Positions 53,694 through 63,098 of a stretch of 64,000 nucleotides of DNA are shown piece after piece (positions within the stretch are counted from its first letter, which is position 1; the number at the start of each line of letters is the position of its first letter). Position numbers and translations under genes: made by a program. Location of the stretch: contig JADZAE010000084.1 of NCBI GenBank assembly GCA_020852715.1, positions 1 through 64,000 on the forward strand, given 5' to 3'. Source of the stretch: Deltaproteobacteria bacterium. GTDB lineage: Bacteria; Bdellovibrionota_C; UBA2361; SZUA-149; JADZAE01. Under the pieces are notes generated by a model that worked only from the letters and a program-made list of their open reading frames with translations, did not search any database and was not told where the DNA came from.

Positions 53694-54404
53694 TTAATTG
53701 AGTCTTTTGGAGCCTTCATATAACCAACAAATACCCCATAATAAAGGGTGAGCAGAATTATCAGTAAAGCCAGCCGCTTCCATAAGTGAGGTAAAAGCAT
53801 TTCCGCGCGGAAACTCGATAGCTGAAGTTGCTAAATACTTATAGGGCTTTTTTGTTCCAGAAAGTAGGCCACCAAGCGTTGGTAATATAACTCTTAGATA
53901 AATTTGGTAAAACCGGTTAACGAGCGGATTTATTGGCCTTCCAAATTCAAGAATAAGTAATTTCCCGCCTGGTTGAAGAAGGCGGCGACATTCCTGTAGC
54001 GTGCTATCAATTTGTGGAACGTTGCGGATGCCAAACCCAATTGTGATTAGATCAAAGTAAGATTCTGGAAAGGGAACCTTTGTTGCACTAATTTGAAAAA
54101 AAGCAGTGTTGCAGCGCTGAAGAATGTTTTTATTTTGTTTCGATAACTTATCTCTAGCTTCAGCCAGCATTTTATTTGAGATATCGATTCCAATGGCTTC
54201 TTTTAGGGAAGATATCTGACGTATTAACAGAAAGAGCAAATCTCCTGTTCCTGTGCAAAGATCTAACAATTTTTGCGGCGAATTTTTTTGCCCGCGCTTA
54301 AGTAGCTGTTGCCGCCAATAACGATGAATACCGAAACTTAAATAGTCGTTAATGCTATCATAACTGCGGGCAATAGAATCAAATAAAGCTTCCGTATCTG
54401 GCAT
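53694..54404 (-). CDS. ubiE: Ubiquinone/menaquinone methyltransferase UbiE/MenG
   Basis: 236 residues. SAM-dependent C-methyltransferase of quinone synthesis. FDSIARSYDSINDYLSFGIHRYWR at the N-terminus, LLDLCTGTGDLL (SAM motif I), TIGFGIRNVP and LLQPGGKLLILEFGRP, with YRYL-like PYKYLATSAIEFP, as in the family. Its presence implies a respiratory quinone. Located downstream of a T4SS-linked cluster and the short palindrome at 54484. Confidence 0.92.
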   Translation of the reverse strand: MPDTEALFDSIARSYDSINDYLSFGIHRYWRQQLLKRGQKNSPQKLLDLCTGTGDLLFLLIRQISSLKEAIGIDISNKMLAEARDKLSKQNKNILQRCNTAFFQISATKVPFPESYFDLITIGFGIRNVPQIDSTLQECRRLLQPGGKLLILEFGRPINPLVNRFYQIYLRVILPTLGGLLSGTKKPYKYLATSAIEFPRGNAFTSLMEAAGFTDNSAHPLLWGICWLYEGSKRLN

Positions 54405-54483
54405 TATTCTTTATTCTCTAAGCAACCTCTGCCGGGGCCAGTAGCGCATTTTCCTGATCCTAAAAACGGCAGCGGCCATTTTA

Positions 54484-54549
54484 TTAAACCTAAAAAATCA
54501 GTCAATTCCTTTGAGGATCTCCCTCGCCCGACTGATTTTATTAGGTTAA
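54484..54549. repeat. Short palindromic element/terminator
   Basis: Arms TTAAACCTAAAAAATCAGTC (54484-54503) and GACTGATTTTATTAGGTTAA (54530-54549) pair with slight mismatch. The same arm sequence opens the large palindromic elements at 28577 and 10154. Here the centre is only 26 bases. It overlaps the stop of the 54546 gene, so it may act as its terminator. Confidence 0.75.
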
Positions 54550-55058
54550 TTAACAGATTGGCGAGTTTGTCCTGTTCCCTTTTCCGCCGCTGGTGAAATC
54601 TGAGCGGCAACTTGCTGGTAGATTGGCGAAGCGGACAAAACAAGACAAGCATTACAAGCTAGTTCAATAGACAAGAGGTCTCTTGGGCCGAGTTTTATAC
54701 GTCTTCGTTCATCTTCTGTCCTACCGGATACAATTCGTAACCAGCACATTTCTTCGCCCGATAAGGCCCCCTGTGATCCTTTAGGCTTATCTCGATATAA
54801 CTTAATTAGAATGTCTCCTTCCTCTGCATGAAGAATGATATTTTCATCTAAAGACTCAACACCATATAAAAAGGCTCGCGCTGTAGCCCAAAGACCACCA
54901 ACGGCTTCTAATGGAACTAAGATGTCGCAAGCTCCCGGAGACTCAGGGGCAAGTTCTCCATTGACACTGGGAACATAACAAAGACGTAGCCCATTAACTT
55001 CGGGAATTAACTGTAATCTCCCGAACGACTTGCTAACAGTGAACATCATTTTTTCCAT
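54546..55058 (-). CDS. Hypothetical protein beside coupling ATPase
   Basis: About 170 residues. AGGAGGG lies three bases before the ATG at 55058 and ten more before the next in-frame ATG, so the exact start is unclear. Contains EMCWLRIVSGRTEDERRRIKLGPRD and a hydrophobic SIELACNACLVLSASPIYQQV helix. No family recognised. Same strand as the coupling ATPase, 156 bases downstream of it, so it may belong to the conjugation set. Confidence 0.6.
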   Translation of the reverse strand: MEKMMFTVSKSFGRLQLIPEVNGLRLCYVPSVNGELAPESPGACDILVPLEAVGGLWATARAFLYGVESLDENIILHAEEGDILIKLYRDKPKGSQGALSGEEMCWLRIVSGRTEDERRRIKLGPRDLLSIELACNACLVLSASPIYQQVAAQISPAAEKGTGQTRQSVN

Positions 55059-55213
55059 AACCCTCCTAAACATTATCAAAGAACCTGTTAACCTTATTAA
55101 AACTCACAAGTTCAAATGACGAATTTTATATTCATAAAATAATAAAAAGTCCAATACCGAGGATGCTAAACTATCAACAGAAAACCCCTAAAATAAGATC
55201 CTTTATCAATAAA

Positions 55214-57493
55214 CTAATGTAGGCTCTTGGGCTTTTCGTTACCAGTCGATGGTTGTTTGCTTTTTGTCGAAGTCCCTCCCAAAGAAAACTTTTTTTTCGG
55301 CGACTCGTTAGGTTGAATATTAAATTTAGGAGATGCTAACCCCCTGGGTTTATTAGCAGTTTGTGCCGAAGAATCAGATTTGCCTTGAGGCGTTTTTTTC
55401 TCTGGCACATTACTGCTTGATTCGGTGACTTTATCATTAGTGGTATTAACTACCGGTGCCGGGCCTGTGACAATAGTTGTTCGGCTACGTGCTATTCCCT
55501 TAAAGCCCTTAAATAAATTAATTCTAAATGAACCTGGTTCCTCCGGGCTTTGGTCTGTTTCAGAACTATCACGCATTCCTTCTGCACCATTAGCGGAAGT
55601 TTTACCTCTGGCATTCATTTCTCCCAAATAGCTATTTTCTCCTCTACTGTAGTCCCTTTCTGTTTCAGCACGCTCAACGGATAGGATATGTTCATCTACC
55701 CATTCTGCTAGTCCTATTTCATCAGCTTCCACCGCTTCATATCGAACAAGGAATTCCCTTCCTTCCCAGGAAGTAGGAACTTCACCATCAAACCAAATAG
55801 CGCGCCCTTTTCTTAATCTACCATCTCCTTTGTCAAACCAAGCCAAGCCTTTCTCTGCGGACATTTCATGTTTCAGTTCCTCAGGGCTAACCAAGTCCTC
55901 CTCATCTTCCGCTATAGTAATGCCATCGCGTAGAGAATCTGAACTCCTCCTGTTGATTTCTAAATTTTTTGTTAGCTCCCGGGCATTGATGCCGATTGAG
56001 GCAGCGGTAGATACGCTTTGCTTTTGCTTAGTAATTTTACCAATCCACTCTGACATATCCAGTGCCGTGCGATTATCTCCTATGCGCATGATAACTTTAA
56101 GATTAACGTTGGCAATAACACGTTCGTAGAATTGCTCACTAAGCCCCATGGTTGTATCCATTAGTCCACCAATCGACTGTGCCCCAAACAATAAAGCAAA
56201 GCGTCCTTTTCGAGCCAATTCAAATAAATTTGCCCAAGTTGGACCAAATGTTGATGCCCCTTCGTCGATCATCACCATGTGTGGATCTTCTAAACGATAG
56301 CCACGGCTGGAAGTGATTTCTCCGATAGAAACCTCTAAATCTTCACGAAAGACCTTAACCATTCGTGCAGCACTTTCGGCTTCTTCTAAGCGTGGCAACA
56401 TATAATAAATTATTTTTCCGCGTCTGATGGCATCGGTTAAAGAAAGATCAGCGCGCGGAGCACAAAACATTTCCCCCGCCTCAGAGTTGGAAATAGAGTG
56501 CAGTTCAGAAGCGATACCTCGTAAGTTATCAGTTAACCGTGCCGAATCTAATCCACCCTTTGCTGTTCGATAACTGCTAGCTAAATGCCCAAGTTCCACC
56601 ATTGCTTGTTTTGCCCCCTTTTCATGCAAAAGTCCCCGCAATCTAGGGTAAGCGACAGTAAATGCCGAGAGGGCTACGGCGACATCGCGCACAGACCAAG
56701 CCAAGCCTAAGCTCTCCATCGCTCTAACCACGCGGTAAACCGCATCAGCCGCTAAACGGTCATAATGTTTGGTCGTGCTTTGGTCTGATGTTGGTGGCAA
56801 GCCGCAACGAAGCACTTTTCGTGCTTTGACATCAGCTCTTTGGGTAGTAAAAACGAAATTGTAGGCGCAAACAGGATCGAAGGGGTCAATGACAATCAAA
56901 TCTTCAATTCTTCCCGTAATTAATGCCATTAAAATAATATCAGCGAGTGTTCCGGGGTCCCTTTTGGCATCAATAAAAGTTAAACCACTGGCACGTCCGC
57001 GGGCCATTTGTTGAAACATTAAGCCTTCCAGCCACAAGGTTTTACCGACACCTGTTTTTGCAAAAACACAGCCATGTCCACAGAGCTCATCGTCTGTTAC
57101 CAAGATGGGCTTGCCGCTATCAATTTCAAAGCCGACCACATACTTATCAATCATTACATTGCCTTGCTCTTTACATTCGGCAATAGTTTTAGAAAAAGCC
57201 TCCCTATCGGGTGGAAAGCCAATAACCGGCGCACCATTTCGCCTCGCAGATTCGGCAAGGCGCTCTTTTTCTATCCATGAGTGCCGGCCCCAACTGGCAA
57301 GAGCAAAGAAAAGCGCAACTGCAGGAATGATTCCGGCAATTATAAACCACGCCCAGGAAGCTAGGTGGGAATTCCAAGGAACTATAATAATAAAAATGAC
57401 ACTAGCGATCACAGCCCGGCAAGCTGTCCAGGTGCTTTGCAGTTGAGCGGCAAGCTCTCGCATGAAATCAATTTTTTCGTACTGCCTTGCCAT
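55214..57493 (-). CDS. traD: Type IV secretion coupling ATPase (TraD/IcmO type)
   Basis: 759 residues. Two N-terminal membrane helices (about 22-40 and 46-68), VirD4/TraD-type ATPase domain: Walker A FAKTGVGKTLWLEGLMF (about 140-155), TFIDAKRDPG, Walker B PHMVMIDEGAS (about 403), LLFGAQSIGGL and DNRTALDMSEWIG. The Ser/Lys/Pro-rich 150-residue tail probably recruits substrate. It couples relaxase-DNA or effectors to the secretion channel. The F-like tra genes at 61135 onward suggest TraD; some motifs are IcmO-like. Two bases separate it from the 57496 gene. Confidence 0.85.
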   Translation of the reverse strand: MARQYEKIDFMRELAAQLQSTWTACRAVIASVIFIIIVPWNSHLASWAWFIIAGIIPAVALFFALASWGRHSWIEKERLAESARRNGAPVIGFPPDREAFSKTIAECKEQGNVMIDKYVVGFEIDSGKPILVTDDELCGHGCVFAKTGVGKTLWLEGLMFQQMARGRASGLTFIDAKRDPGTLADIILMALITGRIEDLIVIDPFDPVCAYNFVFTTQRADVKARKVLRCGLPPTSDQSTTKHYDRLAADAVYRVVRAMESLGLAWSVRDVAVALSAFTVAYPRLRGLLHEKGAKQAMVELGHLASSYRTAKGGLDSARLTDNLRGIASELHSISNSEAGEMFCAPRADLSLTDAIRRGKIIYYMLPRLEEAESAARMVKVFREDLEVSIGEITSSRGYRLEDPHMVMIDEGASTFGPTWANLFELARKGRFALLFGAQSIGGLMDTTMGLSEQFYERVIANVNLKVIMRIGDNRTALDMSEWIGKITKQKQSVSTAASIGINARELTKNLEINRRSSDSLRDGITIAEDEEDLVSPEELKHEMSAEKGLAWFDKGDGRLRKGRAIWFDGEVPTSWEGREFLVRYEAVEADEIGLAEWVDEHILSVERAETERDYSRGENSYLGEMNARGKTSANGAEGMRDSSETDQSPEEPGSFRINLFKGFKGIARSRTTIVTGPAPVVNTTNDKVTESSSNVPEKKTPQGKSDSSAQTANKPRGLASPKFNIQPNESPKKKFSLGGTSTKSKQPSTGNEKPKSLH

Positions 57494-57495
57494 AA

Positions 57496-59685
57496 TTATT
57501 TAATCAAAGCTTTCCCTAATGTTAGATCTTCGCCATTGGTGGCATCCAAAATACCCTTAGTGGACAATTCCTTTTTAGTAGCCAAATCACTTGCGTAAGA
57601 ATCGGTGTCAACAAACACGGTAATGTTGTCCGGATGCACAGCTTCTCCAAAATAATCTCGCTCCCAATTTGGGCCAAATAGGTCCCTAAACCTTCTTTGT
57701 CTCAAAGGAACCATCGTGGGAAATCCCAATATTTCGGGATGTCTTGCATCATTGGCAGGATTAACTACCACGGTAAAAACAATACCGTTATCAGGCACTC
57801 CGTCATCGCCTACGCGAGTTGAGAGCCAGTTATATCTAGTCAACATGCGATGAATAATGATCCATTTGTCCTCATCTGATACCTTTCCTTCTACAGTTGC
57901 AGCTCCTAATAACCCATCGAGTTTATCTGCTTGCCTTTGAAATCCCGGTAATCGCGCGGAAACAGCAAGCAACTTACTCAACTTTTTGGACTCCCGGATT
58001 AACGATGAAATACGTTCAAGTCTTTCCATCGGGTATCTTTGCAGAGCAAGCGATATGATTACATCTTGGGGGATTAACACGACGGACTTAAACACGAGCC
58101 CCTTATCAATACTCGACGCCTGCTCTGATTTGCTGGAACGTTCTTCTTCAGCAAGGGACTCCGTGTGCTTGGCCAAATTATCGCGCCAGTTATGCATAAC
58201 CTCTTCGATATTAGCATCAAGTTCTGTAATTGTAGCAATATCTTTCTTTTTCTGACGCGGAGCAGATAAAACCTCCAAAACATCGCGTAATGCTCGACTG
58301 GGTAGAGGCATATTTTCCGGCAAAAAAGAACGCGCAAAATCGCCATGTCTTCTTGAGCATAAAATAGCTTGTCTAATAATTAAGCGATTATCCCCATCGA
58401 ATTCATTGTGGTAGCTGACCACGGAGTGCAATACCGCCCGGGCTTGGAGATGAGGGAACTGAGAAATTTTTATAAAATGATTTTCGACTTTTTTATAAAC
58501 TAAGCACTTGCCGGCCTCGATACTTAAATAGGCACAAGCAATTGCTGAAGGGGAGAGAACCGCCAAAGCGTGCGCCCGCAAAGGGGTCATTAAGTTTAGC
58601 AATAGACGCATAAGTGGCGAACACTTGGGACTTATCTTTGCTACAAATTGTTGGTAACGTTCAAATTCTATTTCCTCAATTGTTTTACGTTTAGCTGAGG
58701 GGCGAAAAAATTCGCGAAGCATTCTATGAACCGATAGGAGGGCAGGAAGGATTTCTTCAGAATTCTTTTCGATAGTTCCTTCTTCATTGGAGGCGTACCC
58801 CGTGACGCTGAGAATCTCATTTTTATTCTTTTTCGAGACATCGGTTTCTTCTTCCACCGGCTTTTCTTCGTCGACGATACAGGGATAATCAGGGTAAGCC
58901 AGTATTATTTGAACTAGCCCTAATGTTGTTTCGCAGAAAGCATTATAGTTTTTAAGAGTTTTGACTAAGTTATGATTTATCGCAGAATTTACTGCTACCT
59001 GATTGGGGCAGGCGAGGCCGGGACAGGCTATATTTGTTGCGCTAAAGCTATCATTTAACCGAAAAGGTCCATAAATACCCGAATAAAAAACAGATTTTCC
59101 ACGGTCGCAAATACTTAATATGGGGTCAAAGCCTTTTAATGAGCGAAAATATTTGATCGCCGCAAAACCACATATTGCAGCGATAATCCAAAATGGAGCA
59201 AAAGCTATTAAGATAAACAGAAGACGTAACAAGAAACTAATAACCCGTGAAGCAATACCACTACTCAGATCTTGGGCGCTTATATGGTCAAAGGGATTAA
59301 TTTCTGCTCCCGCATTGTTTTTAATATTCAGGGTGGCAGGTAAATAAGCAAGGGATACAAGCCTTCTGGAGAATCCCCCATAAAAGTTAGTAGCCTTGCT
59401 CCCTAGCGGCATTCGGGAAAGAAAATTAGTTCGATCAATGATTAATTTTTCTAATGCACTTTGCTCAAGTCGAGAGGAGTTACTCTGTTGTGCAGATTTT
59501 ATGTTTGTTCGATCAACAACGAATTTATTCTCAAGAGAAGTTATGGGGTTAAGGAAAGCAATAATAAAGAATGTTATGAGCAAGAAAGAGATAAAAGCAG
59601 TGCGTGAAAAACGCAGGGATTTATATTTTGCTTGTTCTGCTTGCTCCTGGAGGAGGGCTAGACGTTTTTGAAGATCGTATCCCAC
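57496..59685 (-). CDS. Large bitopic membrane protein linked to coupling ATPase
   Basis: 729 residues. Two membrane helices (about 26-48 and 160-185) then a 540-residue soluble, presumably cytoplasmic domain with repeated helical stretches (HALAVLSPSAIACAYLS; LHSVVSYHNEFD; AILCSRRHGDFA). Not recognised. Position and polarity next to the coupling ATPase recall DotM/IcmP or TrbA proteins, which also pair with a coupling ATPase, but no motif confirms this, and this protein is much longer. A two-base gap from its stop to traD indicates translational coupling. Confidence 0.65.
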   Translation of the reverse strand: MGYDLQKRLALLQEQAEQAKYKSLRFSRTAFISFLLITFFIIAFLNPITSLENKFVVDRTNIKSAQQSNSSRLEQSALEKLIIDRTNFLSRMPLGSKATNFYGGFSRRLVSLAYLPATLNIKNNAGAEINPFDHISAQDLSSGIASRVISFLLRLLFILIAFAPFWIIAAICGFAAIKYFRSLKGFDPILSICDRGKSVFYSGIYGPFRLNDSFSATNIACPGLACPNQVAVNSAINHNLVKTLKNYNAFCETTLGLVQIILAYPDYPCIVDEEKPVEEETDVSKKNKNEILSVTGYASNEEGTIEKNSEEILPALLSVHRMLREFFRPSAKRKTIEEIEFERYQQFVAKISPKCSPLMRLLLNLMTPLRAHALAVLSPSAIACAYLSIEAGKCLVYKKVENHFIKISQFPHLQARAVLHSVVSYHNEFDGDNRLIIRQAILCSRRHGDFARSFLPENMPLPSRALRDVLEVLSAPRQKKKDIATITELDANIEEVMHNWRDNLAKHTESLAEEERSSKSEQASSIDKGLVFKSVVLIPQDVIISLALQRYPMERLERISSLIRESKKLSKLLAVSARLPGFQRQADKLDGLLGAATVEGKVSDEDKWIIIHRMLTRYNWLSTRVGDDGVPDNGIVFTVVVNPANDARHPEILGFPTMVPLRQRRFRDLFGPNWERDYFGEAVHPDNITVFVDTDSYASDLATKKELSTKGILDATNGEDLTLGKALIK

Positions 59686-60248
59686 AACAAGTTAAACCTT
59701 TTAAAATTACCCTTAAGTATCCGCAACGCTACTGCCGCCATATTTTGTTATTAGCATATTCCGTCACAATATGTCTAAATCCCACATTTAACCTCACATT
59801 TTTTAAGAGAAAATCGAAACCAGTCATGGGAGAAGACACCATGTTATGCCTTAGCAGACAGAAAGTATCTCATTTATTCTTATTAATTATATGCGCCTAT
59901 ATTTCAACAAACAAAACCCGATATCTTACTGAATATATTCATAAATAAATAAATATTACCTAAATGCAAAGTTAAATGGCTTCTCTATGCACTCTATATA
60001 TAAACAATTTTTCAAAATCTGCCGATTGCATTTCAATAAACTACTGTATCAGCACGGTTCTAACATGTTTCTACAAGTTAATTTTGGGAAAACATTGGGA
60101 TAGCTGATACATAGGTTAGCTTTTTTACAATAACAATCCCGGAGACATTCACCGCATACAGCGGTGTTCTGTTTCTTTTAGAAAGCAACAGGGTTAGGGA
60201 TTGTTGCAGAGTGGGTCAGATGTAATTCATGTTATCGCGGTGGTAAAT
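59686..60248. other. Divergent promoter region of the T4SS gene sets
   Basis: No gene seen over about 560 bases. A hairpin CACCGC-ATACA-GCGGTG (60150-60166), followed by a T-rich stretch, lies 83 bases before the 60249 ATG and could attenuate the tra transcript. Promoters for both the minus-strand coupling genes and plus-strand tra genes must lie here. Confidence 0.5.
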
Positions 60249-61124
60249 ATGAGATTCCATAAAAGTTTTCTTCTAGCACTACTAATAATTAATCTAACGA
60301 TTGCCGAAATCAGTATATCTCAGCAATCGACAATCACTGGAGAGTCTGAACGAGGTTCTGCAGCGATTGGTCATTATGCAAGGTCACGATCTTTACTTGT
60401 AGAAGCATTAGCTGAATTTGAGTTGGGGAGGCGACTGGCTGATCCGGGATTAATTATAGATACAGAGCAGTGGCGAATGACACTTGTCTCCCGCACAGAA
60501 GAGCTTAACAGAATTCTTGATCCTAAACCTCGCGTAACAAGAAGTGGCGTCCGTTTCAAAGCAAACTCTAAGCTAATTCGCCAAGATAGAGTTCCGAGCG
60601 TTGAAGAATATAAGCAAATGCCAAAAGACTCCAATGTTTACGGAGAAAGCTCCACTAGTGACTCTCTAAAAAAACCGTCAAAACAAAAAACATCAAAACA
60701 GAAGGCGGTATTACCCGGAGTAAAGGGAGCCAAAGAACGTGTACAAAAGTCTGCTTCCAGTAAAGCTTCTCATCTTGAAGACAGCGAGGAAGAGCAAACA
60801 GTGGGTTCCGATATTTCTGAAGATGTGGAAGCACAAAAATCAGTTAAGTCTAAAAAATCCGTTGATAGTCAGCCGGATGACTCCGAAAAGCTGGACCAAG
60901 ATAGTTATCCTACAGCTGAAAATACTGAAGAATTAGAGGCAAAGCCACTCCCTGAGAGCGCCAACAAACCAGAAGAAACACAAAAACCTGAGGCCGATAG
61001 TGCTTTTGACTACCAGATGAATAATGGAAGTGAAACACAGGCGGATAACGCTGATATTAACAAGCAAATTGATCAGGTGATACAAGAAAAAGTGGAAGAA
61101 TTAAGTAATAAGCCAACGAACTAA
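60249..61124 (+). CDS. Exported Lys/Glu/Ser-rich protein, first in tra operon
   Basis: 291 residues from ATG 60249. Sec signal (FHKSFLLALLIINLTIAEISIS), a short conserved-looking part (SRSLLVEALAEFELGRRLADPGLII), then a very long low-complexity tail of Lys, Ser, Glu and Asp. Probably periplasmic and extended. Unrecognised. Its stop lies ten bases before the TraL-like ATG, and the set looks like one operon through 64000. Confidence 0.65.
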   Translation: MRFHKSFLLALLIINLTIAEISISQQSTITGESERGSAAIGHYARSRSLLVEALAEFELGRRLADPGLIIDTEQWRMTLVSRTEELNRILDPKPRVTRSGVRFKANSKLIRQDRVPSVEEYKQMPKDSNVYGESSTSDSLKKPSKQKTSKQKAVLPGVKGAKERVQKSASSKASHLEDSEEEQTVGSDISEDVEAQKSVKSKKSVDSQPDDSEKLDQDSYPTAENTEELEAKPLPESANKPEETQKPEADSAFDYQMNNGSETQADNADINKQIDQVIQEKVEELSNKPTN

Positions 61125-61134
61125 GGGTTTAAAC

Positions 61135-61554
61135 ATGGAATTTGATGACGGTGAAGTATTACCGGGCCTAAATGAAAAATGGACGTTTTTTGGCGCCACT
61201 GCGTTTGAGTGGGCTATTGGCCTCGTTTCATTTATGATGCCTAGTATTTTCGCTCCCAACGGCAAAATCGGTGTGATGATACCCTTCATGTTAATTGCTT
61301 GGGTCTTAACTACATATAGTTTTGCCAGTTTAAGGCAGCTCTATCCGGATGAGGAAAGGGGTGTTTCTAATTCATTTATGACAGCCTGCGGATTTGAACC
61401 GGTGAACATCCCCAGTCCAGCAAAATTGCAACCATATTGGAGTGCCGCTCCGATTAAAGAGCTGGATAAGGAAAGTCGTTTCGTAGCGGTAGATTTAGAT
61501 AAGATGTTTCCTAGTTTTGAAGATCAGTTACGAGAAGAAGAACAGGAAGGATAG
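61135..61554 (+). CDS. traL: TraL/VirB3-like T4SS membrane protein
   Basis: 139 residues. GLNEKWTFFGATAFEWAIGLVSFMMPSIF and a second helix (GVMIPFMLIAWVLTTYSF) form the two-helix TraL/VirB3 pattern, followed by a soluble tail longer than in F TraL (91 residues). Core inner-membrane piece of the mating channel. ATG 61135. Directly before two TraE-like genes, as in the traA-L-E-K order of F-like systems. Confidence 0.7.
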   Translation: MEFDDGEVLPGLNEKWTFFGATAFEWAIGLVSFMMPSIFAPNGKIGVMIPFMLIAWVLTTYSFASLRQLYPDEERGVSNSFMTACGFEPVNIPSPAKLQPYWSAAPIKELDKESRFVAVDLDKMFPSFEDQLREEEQEG

Positions 61555-61561
61555 TTTATTT

Positions 61562-62278
61562 ATGGCAGAGGATAAAGCAATAGATAAATTAAAAGTTGAC
61601 TTGAACACCATCAGTCAAGTTGATGGTCGAGCCGGCGCGGATACTATCCGACTATGGGAGGGCTATCGTGAACAAGCCTTCATGTGGAGAGCTATCTCTA
61701 TAATTCAAATGCCGGCGACATTATTTGCTTTATTGGGGATGTTAATAATGTATCTGACGGCGGATATTACTATTGAACCTCCGGAACATCCGCAGCCGGG
61801 AATTTACTCAGTTAAATATTTACCGGATAGCGAGTTCTTACGTGCGGCTACAGAACTGGTAAATTTAATAGCTTCCTATCAACCACGTACAGCTGAAATT
61901 CAGTTTAAAAAAGCCAGAGAGATGCTTTGGGAACCGGCGTTGACAGAATTTGAAGATAGAATGATTGGCGACGAGTTGCAAAAGCTTATCATGAGCAATC
62001 GCTCGCAGGTCTTCTTAGTAAATAATCGCTTAGTAAGAATTCAACGTTTTCCGCAAAAGGATGTAGTAGTTGTCCGACTACCGGGAACTTTACAAAAGTT
62101 AATATCCAATTCTCAAGCATTAGAAACTGAGGAGTATTGCTACTATATTAAGATGACGACAATTCCACGAAGTGTTTACAATGAAAGTGGCATCGTAGTT
62201 ATTGATATCAGAGTTAAAAAACAATCCAGCAAAGAAATAGACGAGCTGGATCAGCAAGAACAAAAAATGCTAGGGTAG
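61562..62278 (+). CDS. traE: TraE/VirB8-like protein, paralogue 1
   Basis: 238 residues from ATG 61562 (GGAAGGA upstream). REQAFMWRAISIIQMPATLFALLG-type N-terminal anchor, then a periplasmic VirB8-like domain: LVNLIASYQPRTAEIQF and MTTIPRSVYNESGIVVIDIRV. It aligns along its length with the next gene. It assembles the periplasmic part of the channel. Six bases from the next gene. Confidence 0.78.
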   Translation: MAEDKAIDKLKVDLNTISQVDGRAGADTIRLWEGYREQAFMWRAISIIQMPATLFALLGMLIMYLTADITIEPPEHPQPGIYSVKYLPDSEFLRAATELVNLIASYQPRTAEIQFKKAREMLWEPALTEFEDRMIGDELQKLIMSNRSQVFLVNNRLVRIQRFPQKDVVVVRLPGTLQKLISNSQALETEEYCYYIKMTTIPRSVYNESGIVVIDIRVKKQSSKEIDELDQQEQKMLG

Positions 62279-62283
62279 CTAGG

Positions 62284-63069
62284 ATGGAAGGAGTGATCTC
62301 ACAAAATATTGGAAAAGAGGAGCAGCAGAGCGCTTCTCTTATTAACAAAGTGTACCGTGAACAGTCTTATATGTGGCGAGCACTTGCGCTCATCCAATTT
62401 CCCACTACGGCGATAGCGATTATTATCGCTATCGTAATGTATGTTTCGGCAGATGTAATTGTTGATGTTAAACCAAGACCAGCGCCGGGGTATTTTTTAG
62501 TAGAAGAAATCCCAGAACAAGAATTCATAAAATATTCTATTGAATTTGTTAATCTCATTAGTTCCTTCCAACCATCAGTTGCTGAGCGACAGTTTCGCCA
62601 TGCGTTAAATTTTTTACAAGGCGAGTTTTACGGGCAGTTCAATATAAAATACCTTCAAGGATTACCTTCAGAGCAGTCACGGCTTAGTGAAATAATGCAG
62701 CTGCAAAGGGCACAAATGTTTTACATTAATCGGGATTTAGTGGTCGCTCAGATTGAAAATGATCCGGAAGATCCGCGACAAGATAGAGTTATTGTTCGTG
62801 TTCCCGGAGAACTCTATACTTTTCTTAATGGTGTATATCAGCAGAATCGCATTGATTATGGTGTTTACTATGTAACATTGCAGACGATTCCTAACACGGC
62901 ATTTAATCAAAATGGGATCACAATTATTAATCTGCGCTTAGAAAATTCTGTAAATGGCGTCAGAGGTTCCTCTATCTACGGGGAACTCGAGAAGGCCGAT
63001 AAACTGTTGCAAGTAAAGGCTAAGAGAAAAAGAAAACCGACGCCGTTTACTCGGTATGAATGGAAATAA
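62284..63069 (+). CDS. traE: TraE/VirB8-like protein, paralogue 2
   Basis: 261 residues. Same layout as paralogue 1: YREQSYMWRALALIQFPTTAIAIIIAIVMY, FVNLISSFQPSVAERQF, LQTIPNTAFNQNGITIINLRL. The motif pairs YREQ.(F/Y)MWRA and VNLI.S.QP..AE.QF are shared. It carries a basic C-terminal tail (KRKRKPTPF). Two VirB8-like proteins side by side suggests a heteromeric assembly. ATG 62284 follows the previous stop by six bases. Confidence 0.78.
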   Translation: MEGVISQNIGKEEQQSASLINKVYREQSYMWRALALIQFPTTAIAIIIAIVMYVSADVIVDVKPRPAPGYFLVEEIPEQEFIKYSIEFVNLISSFQPSVAERQFRHALNFLQGEFYGQFNIKYLQGLPSEQSRLSEIMQLQRAQMFYINRDLVVAQIENDPEDPRQDRVIVRVPGELYTFLNGVYQQNRIDYGVYYVTLQTIPNTAFNQNGITIINLRLENSVNGVRGSSIYGELEKADKLLQVKAKRKRKPTPFTRYEWK

Positions 63070-63098
63070 ATTTTGGCAATTGGATTAAGAGAGGAAGT

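Noticed and set aside
54404-54652. 82-residue frame overlapping the 54546 gene
   Set aside because: It is an alternative frame of the 54546 gene and of the palindrome.
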